Assembly (NCBI GenBank): GCA_003223515.1
Contig: QHVI01000141.1
Span: forward strand, 1 to 33,340
Source: Candidatus Angelobacter sp. Gp1-AA117
GTDB taxonomy: Bacteria > Acidobacteriota > Terriglobia > Terriglobales > Acidobacteriaceae
Direction of reading: 5' to 3'
DNA length: 33,340 nucleotides
A program made the translations under genes and the position numbers. Below, piece after piece: positions 6,978 through 14,981 of this stretch. The notes under the pieces are model-generated. The model saw only the letters and a list, made by a program, of their open reading frames with translations. It did no database searches and was not told where the DNA came from. How positions within the stretch are numbered: position 1 is the first letter of the stretch; each line of letters begins with the position of its first letter.

Positions 6978-8906
6978 ATGAATACAAAGGGCCATGTCAT
7001 TTTGCTTGGAGGTGTTGGCGGGGACTGCCATAGCGTAGGTCTCTCCATCCTGCGCCAGTCGCTCATCTCCAACGGTTACCAGGTTAAGTTCCTGGGAAAC
7101 CAGAACGTTCTTGAAGATTTCTTCCGGCTGGCCGGCATGTGCAATACCGTCATGATCTCCAGCCTCGATGGCCACTCCCGCTACTACCTACAGGGATTTC
7201 GTGACCTGCTGGCAAAATACCAGACCAATTCCACCCTCTGGTATCTGGGCGGCAACCTGGCCATTGATGACGCTTTTGGTTATGAGCAGATGTTCCGTGA
7301 AGCAGGGTTCCACCGGGTATTTGTGAAGTTTACCGACCTGCGCACAGTTCTTGAAACCCTGAAACAGGATCTTTACGGTGTGCCGGTTGCTCCTGAAGTC
7401 CCGGCATTATGGAACGGCAACTCCCAACAGGCACAAGCTGCTTCAGCCGATGTAAGTGAAGACTTGCTGCCTCTGGAAACCTTTCATCAGCAGCGGGAGA
7501 AAGTGCTGGGGCAGTGGCCCACAGGTGATGAAGCCCGCAATCTCCATAATAACGGCGTCTACCTGAGCAAAGTGCCCCAGTATGCGGAGGCGCAGCTGGC
7601 CGTGAATCAGGGCTTGCGTAAAACCCTGGTACAGCCACGGTGCGGTGTGGCCGCGGTCAGGCATCAGATTCGTCTTTTTCAGATTTACAAATCCGTAGGC
7701 GCGGATACCCTTTCCTACCAGGTTGACTCGCTTACCCGCAATAACAACTATGTGGGTGCGGCCGAAGCGATCCGCGAGAGTGAAGCCAGCGGGGTGCCAA
7801 CCATCAATGGCTTCCCCGTGATCAATCACGGCGTCTCAGCGTTGCGCCGTGTGATGGCAGAAATTCGCGTACCGTTGCAGACACGCCATAGCACGCGCAG
7901 CCCGGAATTGCTGGCGGAAATTTCCTATGCGGGTGGAGTGTCGGCGTTTGAAGGCGGGGCCATCTGCTACAACATTCCTTATTACAAGGATTACCCGCTG
8001 GCCGAATCCATTGCCCGCTGGCAGTATGTCGACCGGCTGACCTCGCTCTACCACGAACAGTTTGGCCTGGTTCTCGACCGTGAGTTTTTTGGAGTCCTAA
8101 CCGGAACGCTGGTGCCTCCATGCATTGCCATCACCACCAATATTCTGGAATCCATTCTCGCGGCGCGCCAGGGCGTGAAATGCATCAGCGTTGGCTATGC
8201 AGAGCAGGGCAACCGCTGGCAGGATATTGCCGCCATCCGCATAATGAAAGAGAAGACGGTAGAAACCCTGTGTAATCTGGGTTACGCAAACGTGCGGGTG
8301 AATACCATCTTTCACCAATACATGGCGGCCTTCCCCACAGAGCACAAACGCGCCGAGGAACTCGTTCTGCAATCGGCGGTCACCGCTGCCATGTCGAAAG
8401 CTACCCGGCTGCTGGTGAAGACTCCTGTTGAAGCATTTCGTATTCCTACCGTGCAGGACAACAGCCACGCCATCCAACTCGTGCGCCAGGGATTGCACAT
8501 AGGCTATGAGCAGCCATTGAATGAGCCGCAAATCGAAGCCGAATGCGCCATACTTCGCCAGGAAGTAGACCAGTTGCTCGAAGGAGTGGTTCTGGCAGGC
8601 TCTGGGAGTATCACGAAAGGTATTATTCGCGCTTTTGAGCGTGGCCTTCTCGAAGTTCCATTTGCTCCCAGCATTTATAACCGGGGTGAAGTAATGACGG
8701 CTCGCGATGAAAAAGGCGCGGTGCGCTTTCTGCATGCAGGCAAATTGCCTTTCAGCCGCGAGATTATCGAGTGGCACCGTTTTCAGCTAAGCCGGCGCCG
8801 CATATCGGAAGGACAATTGAGTGACGAGAACAGTTATCTGCTGGTTGAAAAAGATATAATGCAACTCCCACGCGGTGAATACCGGTCCTGGCCTCTTTCC
8901 GCTTAG
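6978..8906 (+). CDS. glmES: Single-chain glutamate mutase (methylaspartate mutase, S-E fusion)
   Basis: This enzyme would interconvert L-glutamate and (2S,3S)-3-methylaspartate using adenosylcobalamin. Residues 1-135 are the B12-binding small subunit: GGVGGDCHSVG carries the base-off motif DxHxxG (Asp16, His18, Gly21), followed by SSLDGH (61-66) and the GGN loop (91-93). After a linker (about 135-165), residues 165-642 match the catalytic epsilon subunit: a TIM barrel with QPRCGVAAVRHQ, a glycine-rich SYAGGVSAFEGG and LVPPCIAITTNI. In most organisms the two parts are separate proteins; here they are one 642-aa chain. The ATG at 6978 places the small-subunit motif at the expected distance, though no strong Shine-Dalgarno is seen. 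It is the first gene of the plus-strand biosynthetic set, so its likely role is supplying 3-methylaspartate to the NRPS rather than glutamate fermentation. Confidence 0.9.
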   Translation: MNTKGHVILLGGVGGDCHSVGLSILRQSLISNGYQVKFLGNQNVLEDFFRLAGMCNTVMISSLDGHSRYYLQGFRDLLAKYQTNSTLWYLGGNLAIDDAFGYEQMFREAGFHRVFVKFTDLRTVLETLKQDLYGVPVAPEVPALWNGNSQQAQAASADVSEDLLPLETFHQQREKVLGQWPTGDEARNLHNNGVYLSKVPQYAEAQLAVNQGLRKTLVQPRCGVAAVRHQIRLFQIYKSVGADTLSYQVDSLTRNNNYVGAAEAIRESEASGVPTINGFPVINHGVSALRRVMAEIRVPLQTRHSTRSPELLAEISYAGGVSAFEGGAICYNIPYYKDYPLAESIARWQYVDRLTSLYHEQFGLVLDREFFGVLTGTLVPPCIAITTNILESILAARQGVKCISVGYAEQGNRWQDIAAIRIMKEKTVETLCNLGYANVRVNTIFHQYMAAFPTEHKRAEELVLQSAVTAAMSKATRLLVKTPVEAFRIPTVQDNSHAIQLVRQGLHIGYEQPLNEPQIEAECAILRQEVDQLLEGVVLAGSGSITKGIIRAFERGLLEVPFAPSIYNRGEVMTARDEKGAVRFLHAGKLPFSREIIEWHRFQLSRRRISEGQLSDENSYLLVEKDIMQLPRGEYRSWPLSA

Positions 8907-8942
8907 CTCTCTCAAGCAGGTAAATCAGGGCCGGGTGGAAGT

Positions 8943-9109
8943 CCCGGACTTTAATCCGGGGATTAAGTGAAATAAAAGCAGCAGCGTTTTCGCGCAGGTG
9001 GAAGAGCGGGCTTGATGCCTGAGCCAGCGAAGCTGGCGAGATTCTTCCAGCCCACAGCGCAAGCTGTGGGTAAACGTAAGATAAGAAATCCGAGCCCGCG
9101 AACGCGGGC
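8943..9109 (+). repeat. Array of four short GC hairpins between the mutase and racemase genes
   Basis: Four separate palindromes lie in 167 bases. They are CCCGGA/TCCGGG (8943-8960), GCCAGC/GCTGGC with a GAA loop (9023-9037), CCCACAGC/GCTGTGGG closing a GCAA tetraloop (9051-9070), and GCCCGC/GCGGGC (9094-9109). The spacer has no gene. The structures could attenuate or stabilise mRNA between operon genes, or be mobile palindromic repeats. Confidence 0.6.
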
Positions 9110-9128
9110 GACATATTTGCGCAATAGC

Positions 9129-9854
9129 ATGAAGAACACACACCGGCAAGAAATCTGGGGCATCCTGGGCGGCATGGGACCGCTCGCCTCTGCTGAATTT
9201 GTGCACACCATCTACCAGGAAACCGTCCGGGGCACCGACCAGAATTCTCCAGCGGTGATTCTGCTTTCTGATTCCTCCATTCCTGATCGCACAGAATATT
9301 TGCTGACTGGCCGGGAAGACGAGTTGCTGGAATTTTTTTCCAACAGCATAGGTCAACTGGTTTCCATGGGAGCCACCCGCATCGTGATTGCCTGCTTTAC
9401 CATCCATCTGCTGATTCCAAGATTGCCGGAAAGCTGGCAGGAGAAGATCATCTCTCTGGTAGATCTGGCCATTGAATCTGTGCTCCAGAGTAAACGCAGG
9501 CATCTTCTTCTCTGCTCGACTGGAACAAAAAAAATGGGATTGTTTCAGAGCCATCCATTGTGGCAAAAAGCGCAGAATCAGATCGTGGTGCCTGATGACC
9601 ATGACCAGGCGCTGATTCACAAGATGATTTACGAAATCAAGAACAATGAGCAGGATGCGCACTACATAGAGTTCACTGAGAGCCTGCTGGCCAAATATGG
9701 CGTGGATTCCTACCTGGCCGGTTGCAGTGAAATACATATTCTTGCCAAGCAGCATGAACGCCTGCGGGGACGCGCCCGGCACGAATTCTGCATCGATCCT
9801 TTGAGCCGGATTGTGTCGTTCATGTCGCCGGTAGCGGCAGGAGCGGTTTCTTAG
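9129..9854 (+). CDS. Aspartate/glutamate racemase family protein
   Basis: This PLP-independent two-cysteine racemase would invert the alpha carbon of an acidic amino acid, here plausibly aspartate or 3-methylaspartate. The N-terminus has the family start WGILGGMGPLAS (10-21). The two catalytic cysteines are in ACFTIH (Cys89) and AGCSEIH (Cys199). The first motif is usually CNT, so the Asn-to-Phe change is unusual. The length of 241 aa is normal. I choose the ATG at 9129; the open frame continues upstream to 9012, but those residues are translated from the hairpin array. It lies six bases before the first NRPS. In microcystin clusters the racemase McyF plays a comparable role, which supports a D-amino acid supply function. 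Confidence 0.85.
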   Translation: MKNTHRQEIWGILGGMGPLASAEFVHTIYQETVRGTDQNSPAVILLSDSSIPDRTEYLLTGREDELLEFFSNSIGQLVSMGATRIVIACFTIHLLIPRLPESWQEKIISLVDLAIESVLQSKRRHLLLCSTGTKKMGLFQSHPLWQKAQNQIVVPDDHDQALIHKMIYEIKNNEQDAHYIEFTESLLAKYGVDSYLAGCSEIHILAKQHERLRGRARHEFCIDPLSRIVSFMSPVAAGAVS

Positions 9855-9860
9855 ATTTAT

Positions 9861-12800
9861 ATGAGCAGCGTAACTACAGAGCCGAGATTAGCGGGAACTG
9901 CCGGACGGCCGTCCTTTGTCCATGAGATGTTTTGCCAGATGGCCCGGCAAACTCCTCATGCGGTCGCCATCGAAGGTCCGCGAGGACACCTGCGCTACAC
10001 AGAGCTTGATCAAAGCTCCAGCCACATTGCCGCGCTTCTGGTCTCCAACGGCGTGCGCAAGAGCGATCTGGTCGGCATTTTTACTCATGACCGGCAATTC
10101 ATGATCGAGTGCGTGCTTGGCATTCTCAAGGCCGGTGCCGCCTTTGTTCCGCTCTCTCCCCGCATTCCCGCTGATCGCCTGGATTCCATGCTGGCGGAGT
10201 GCACTCCGAAGTGGGCCATTGTTACCGACGATCTGAAAGAGAGCTTCTCTTCTCTTTCAGTAAGCAAATCGATTCATCTGCTCTCGCTGCCTGTAGAACC
10301 AGATAACCGCGAAGTAGATTTCGTTCCGGTAGAGATGGAGGGAGACGACCTGAGTTACATCTTCTTCACCTCCGGCTCTACCGGAAAACCGAAGGGTATT
10401 GCGGGCAGGCTCAAGGGCATCGATCACTTCATCCGCTGGCAGAAGGAAACATGCGGACTGGGACCGGAGAGCCGCGTCAGTCAACTGATGTCGCCCATGT
10501 TTGATGCTTTTCTGCGCGACATGTTTGTGGCTCTGTGCAGCGGCGGCGCCATCTGCATTCCGCCCGATTATGACATTCTGCTGGATGGAGCCCGGATGGC
10601 GCGCTGGCTCGACGAACAGCGCATCACCATGACGCACATGGTGCCCTCGGTCTTTCGCCTGATGATCATGCATCGTGATCCGGCGATGCGCCTTCAGCAT
10701 CTTCAGAATGTAATTCTGGCCGGCGAACCACTTCTGCCTGCGGATGTAAAAGCCTGGTACGAAGTAGTGGGAAAACAGGGTGGACGCCTGATCAATATGT
10801 ACGGCACATCGGAAACCACGATGGCAAAGTTCGCTTACATAATTCAGGAAGAAGATCAGTTTCGCTCCAGCATTCCTGCCGGTAAGCCCATTAAAGGAGC
10901 CAAAGGGCTGGTGCTCGACGACGAGGGGCGGGTTTGTCCGCCCGGTCTGGTGGGTGAGATTTACATCCGCACATCCTATCGTTCCCTGGGTTATTACCAG
11001 CGGCCCGAGCTGACCCGTGAAGTCTTCGTTCCTAATCCCTTCGGCAAGGGCAAAGACCCGCTCGATGTTGTGCACAAGACCGGCGATCTGGGCCGGGTGC
11101 TGGAAGATGGAAATTTTGAGGTCATCGGTCGCCGCGACAACCAGATCAAAATTCGCGGCCAGCGCGTGGAACTGGGAGAAATCGAAGCAGCACTGAGCGA
11201 GTGTGCCGGCGTAGCCCAGGTTGCCGTGGTCGCGAAGGAAATTGGCAATGGTGAAAAGCGCCTCGTAGCCTGGCTGGTTCCCAAGGCTGGCGCACAGCTC
11301 GATGCCAACGAACTGCGCACCTCATTGAAAAAACGATTGATGGAATACATGATCCCCACCGGATGGGGACTGCTGGAAAAACTGCCGTTAACCTCCAACG
11401 GAAAAGTGGACCGTGAAGCTCTCCAGCAGATGGAACCCAAGATGGGTGGATGGACCCGTGGCAGCCGCGAAGCGCGCAATCCCACAGAAGAAATGTTATG
11501 CGGCATCTGGGAAGAGGTGCTCAACGTCCGTCCCATTGGCGTGCAGGACAATTTCTTCGAACTGGGCGGCCATTCCCTGCTGGCAACCCAGGTTATCTCG
11601 CGAATCCAGGCGGCTTTCTCTGTGGAATTACCGATCCAGGCTGTTTTTGAAGCTCCCACGGTGCTGGCGATGTCGCAGCGCATCGAGCAGGCAAAAGAAA
11701 GCGGTGACGGGATCAGGATTCCACCCATACGGCGGACCAAACGTGAAGGCACCGCGCCGCTCTCCTATGCGCAGCAGCGTTTGTGGTTCATCGATCAGTT
11801 GGAGCCGAACCAGGCCACGTACAACATTCCTGTCGCGGTTCGCATAACCGGGCCGCTGGATGTTCCGGCATTGCAAAGGACCCTGCAGGAAATCGTAAAC
11901 CGCCACGAAACCCTGCGCACCCGCTTTCAATCCGTTGGCGGCCATCCGCAACAGATTGTTGAAGAAAGCGTGGCCATTGAGCTCCAGAGTTTTGATCTCT
12001 CGGTCATGGGCCAGCAGGAACGCGAGGCAGAGGCGCAAAGACTGGCTTTTGCCGAAGCGCATACGCCTTTTGACCTTGCGGTCGCGCCGCTGCTGCGCCT
12101 GCGTATGCTGAAGCTTGGCGCAGAAGAGCATGTGCTGGTCATGACCATGCATCACATCGTTTCCGACGCATGGTCTGTGTCTATTCTCATCAGGGAAGTT
12201 TCAGAGCTTTATCGCGCCTTCATCGCCGGCCGTCCTTCGCCATTGCCCGAACTGCCTATTCAGTATTCCGACTACAGCGCGTGGCAGAGAGAATGGCTCA
12301 AGGATGATGTCCTGGTCCGGCAACTCGATTACTGGAAAACACAACTGGCCGATGCTCCGCCGCTGGAATTGCCCTCCGATCATCCCAGGCCGGCAGCCCG
12401 GACCTATCGTGGCGCAACCCTCCCCTTGAGCCTTCCTCTTCAGTTAACTGACAAACTGAAGGAACTGAGCAGGAAGCAGGGCGCTACTTTGTACATGTCT
12501 CTCCTGGCGGCATTTCAGATGCTGCTCTCCCGCTACAGTGGCCAGCCGGAGATCACCGTGGGAACGCCCATTGCAGGCCGCCGTCAGCCGGAAACCGAAG
12601 GACTGATCGGCTTCTTCATCAATACGCTGGTCATGCGCTCTGACCTCTCTGGTGATCCGGACTTCCTCGCTTTGCTGCAAAGCGTAAAGCGCGTAACCCT
12701 GGAAGCTTTTGCCAATCAGGATTTGCCGTTTGAAAAGCTGGTGGAAGCTTTGCAGCCGGACCGTCATCTGAGCCGCGCGCCTCTCTTCCAGGTGGCTTTT

Positions 12801-14951
12801 GCCCTGCAGAATGTGCCGCCTTCCTCCTTGGATTTTGGTAAAGCCACGCTGTCTCCTGTGGCTGTGGACAGTGGGACAGCAAAATTCGACCTTTGGGTGC
12901 CACTGGTGGAAACACCCATCGGGCTGCAGGGTGTCATCCAGTACAGCACAGATCTGTTTGAGCCCGGCACCATCCACCGGATGATCAGCCATATTCAGCA
13001 TCTTTTATCTGCGGTCGTGAGTTCGCCCACGCAACCCATCTCCACTTTGTCACTCCTGAGCCCTGCCGAGCGCCGCCAGCTAGTGGAGGAATTCAGGCGA
13101 GGCGAGCACCACCAGTGCCTGCACCAGTTATTTGCGCACCACGCGCGTAGAGCGCCCGATGCCGTGGCTGTAGCCTGGCGCAGACGCGAGCTGCGCTATG
13201 GAGAGCTGGATTCGCAATCCAACCGCCTGGCCCGTTACCTGCAAGCTCAGGGCGTACAACCGGAAACCTGCATCGGCATCGCCATGGAGCGCTCTCCGGA
13301 GATGATCGTCGCCCAGCTTGGAGTTCTCAAGTCGGGCGCAGCCTATGTCATGCTCGATCTCTCCCATCCTCAGGCGCGGCTCGAATACATGATCAGGGAT
13401 TCGAACATCCAGGTTCTGCTGACCGCAAGCGAATTGAAGCAGCAATTCACGCAGCATGGCCTACGGGCTGTGTGTCTGGATTCTGATTGGGATGCCATCG
13501 CCGCTCACAGCGACGCGCCGGTGAGATCTCTCACCATGCCGGAGAGCATAGCCTTTGTCATCTATACCTCAGGGTCTTCAGGGAAACCCAAGGGCAGCAT
13601 GATCACGCATCAGGCTGTGGCCGGAATGATTTTGCGTTCCAACACCGTGAGCCTGCTGAGTACCGACCGCCTCTCTTTTGTCAATAATGCATCTTTTGAC
13701 GTTTCTACCTTTGATATTTACGGAGCCTTGCTGAACGGCGGATGCATAGTGGTCTTCGATAAAGAAACCATCCTGAACCCGGCCGAGCTTGCCCGCGGCT
13801 TTATCGATGAGAAAGTGACGGTGGCTTTCATCGCCACTCCCATTTTTAATCAGTTGGCAGCAGTGGCTCCGAATTGCTTCTCGGCTTTTCGATACGTTGT
13901 ATTCGGTGGAGAAGCTGCTGACATTCAGGCCGTGCGCCGGGTCTTGCAGGAAGAGCCGCCCCAGCACCTTATCAACGGCTATGGGCCTACGGAAGCAACC
14001 ACCTATTGCACCTCATTCCGTATCTCGAGAGTCGAACCGGAGGCTGATAATATTCCGATTGGAAAGCCGCTTTCCACTACCGAAGCCCTGGTTCTCGATA
14101 GCTCCATGGAATTGGTGCCGGTGGGTGTCTTTGGCGAGCTGTATGTTGGCGGGCGTGCACTGGCGCGTGGCTACATCAACCGGCCAGACCTCACTGCGGA
14201 GCGCTTCGTGCCACATCCATACAGCCAGCCCGGCGGCGAACGTCTTTATCGCACAGGTGACAAGGTGCGCTGGCTTGCTGACGCCAATCTCGAATTCCGT
14301 GGGCGAATCGATTCCCAGGTGAAAATCCGCGGCTATCGCATTGAGCTCAGCGAAATCGAAATAGTCTTGACGGAACAGGCGGGCGTAAAGCAGGCAGCGG
14401 TCATTGTTCGCGAAGATCAGCCCGGCGTGAAGCAGATCGTCGCCTATATCGTGGGTGGAGCAGAAACGAAAACCGAAGACTTGCGCGACGCCTTGAAACG
14501 CAGGCTGCCGGAATACATGGTGCCCTCTACGTTTGTGGCCCTTGAGGCGCTGCCGCTAACTCCCCATGGAAAGCTCGATCGCAAGGCCCTTCCTGCGCCC
14601 GATCGCTCCTCTGGACAGGAGTATGTCGCCCCGCGAAATAAGACAGAAGAAGACCTGGCCCGGATTTGGGCTGAAGTTCTGGGGCTGCCGAAGGTGGGCG
14701 TAGAAGACAACTTCTTTGAGCTGGGCGGCCATTCCTTGCTGGCCACCCAGGTCATCGCCCGGGCCCAGGACGCCTTCCAGAAAAGCCTGCCTGTGCGTAA
14801 GCTATTCGAAACCCCGACTATCTCTGGATTGGCGAAATTGATTGAGAGCTTGTCTGAAACACCAACTACCGGAAGCGCACCACCTCCGGTCATACCTGCG
14901 ATCAGGCGCGTGAATCGCGCCTCGGCTACGACTTCCGGAAAGAAAGATTAA
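9861..14951 (+). CDS. Non-ribosomal peptide synthetase, modules 1-2 (A-PCP-C-A-PCP)
   Basis: The 1696-aa protein starts with a loading A domain and no condensation domain, so it should begin the chain. A1 (about 25-520) has FFTSGSTGKPKG near 169, FDAFLRDMF near 214 and YGTSETT near 313. PCP1 has GGHS with Ser572. The C domain (about 632-1065) has an intact HHIVSDAW at 764-771. A2 (about 1080-1585) has YTSGSSGKPKG near 1235 and FDVSTFD near 1280. PCP2 has GGHS with Ser1625, and a tail follows. Codes read by eye are DARHIAMMAK for A1 and DVFFVGGTYK for A2. The DARH start matches my recollection of the microcystin D-methylaspartate code. A2 resembles codes for small or branched hydrophobic residues but is unassigned. 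There is no epimerase domain, in keeping with a free racemase upstream. It would hand its chain to the next gene, 30 bases downstream. Confidence 0.95.
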   Translation: MSSVTTEPRLAGTAGRPSFVHEMFCQMARQTPHAVAIEGPRGHLRYTELDQSSSHIAALLVSNGVRKSDLVGIFTHDRQFMIECVLGILKAGAAFVPLSPRIPADRLDSMLAECTPKWAIVTDDLKESFSSLSVSKSIHLLSLPVEPDNREVDFVPVEMEGDDLSYIFFTSGSTGKPKGIAGRLKGIDHFIRWQKETCGLGPESRVSQLMSPMFDAFLRDMFVALCSGGAICIPPDYDILLDGARMARWLDEQRITMTHMVPSVFRLMIMHRDPAMRLQHLQNVILAGEPLLPADVKAWYEVVGKQGGRLINMYGTSETTMAKFAYIIQEEDQFRSSIPAGKPIKGAKGLVLDDEGRVCPPGLVGEIYIRTSYRSLGYYQRPELTREVFVPNPFGKGKDPLDVVHKTGDLGRVLEDGNFEVIGRRDNQIKIRGQRVELGEIEAALSECAGVAQVAVVAKEIGNGEKRLVAWLVPKAGAQLDANELRTSLKKRLMEYMIPTGWGLLEKLPLTSNGKVDREALQQMEPKMGGWTRGSREARNPTEEMLCGIWEEVLNVRPIGVQDNFFELGGHSLLATQVISRIQAAFSVELPIQAVFEAPTVLAMSQRIEQAKESGDGIRIPPIRRTKREGTAPLSYAQQRLWFIDQLEPNQATYNIPVAVRITGPLDVPALQRTLQEIVNRHETLRTRFQSVGGHPQQIVEESVAIELQSFDLSVMGQQEREAEAQRLAFAEAHTPFDLAVAPLLRLRMLKLGAEEHVLVMTMHHIVSDAWSVSILIREVSELYRAFIAGRPSPLPELPIQYSDYSAWQREWLKDDVLVRQLDYWKTQLADAPPLELPSDHPRPAARTYRGATLPLSLPLQLTDKLKELSRKQGATLYMSLLAAFQMLLSRYSGQPEITVGTPIAGRRQPETEGLIGFFINTLVMRSDLSGDPDFLALLQSVKRVTLEAFANQDLPFEKLVEALQPDRHLSRAPLFQVAFALQNVPPSSLDFGKATLSPVAVDSGTAKFDLWVPLVETPIGLQGVIQYSTDLFEPGTIHRMISHIQHLLSAVVSSPTQPISTLSLLSPAERRQLVEEFRRGEHHQCLHQLFAHHARRAPDAVAVAWRRRELRYGELDSQSNRLARYLQAQGVQPETCIGIAMERSPEMIVAQLGVLKSGAAYVMLDLSHPQARLEYMIRDSNIQVLLTASELKQQFTQHGLRAVCLDSDWDAIAAHSDAPVRSLTMPESIAFVIYTSGSSGKPKGSMITHQAVAGMILRSNTVSLLSTDRLSFVNNASFDVSTFDIYGALLNGGCIVVFDKETILNPAELARGFIDEKVTVAFIATPIFNQLAAVAPNCFSAFRYVVFGGEAADIQAVRRVLQEEPPQHLINGYGPTEATTYCTSFRISRVEPEADNIPIGKPLSTTEALVLDSSMELVPVGVFGELYVGGRALARGYINRPDLTAERFVPHPYSQPGGERLYRTGDKVRWLADANLEFRGRIDSQVKIRGYRIELSEIEIVLTEQAGVKQAAVIVREDQPGVKQIVAYIVGGAETKTEDLRDALKRRLPEYMVPSTFVALEALPLTPHGKLDRKALPAPDRSSGQEYVAPRNKTEEDLARIWAEVLGLPKVGVEDNFFELGGHSLLATQVIARAQDAFQKSLPVRKLFETPTISGLAKLIESLSETPTTGSAPPPVIPAIRRVNRASATTSGKKD

Positions 14952-14981
14952 TCCGGCGCAGCCCTTGCAGAAAGAAGAAGT

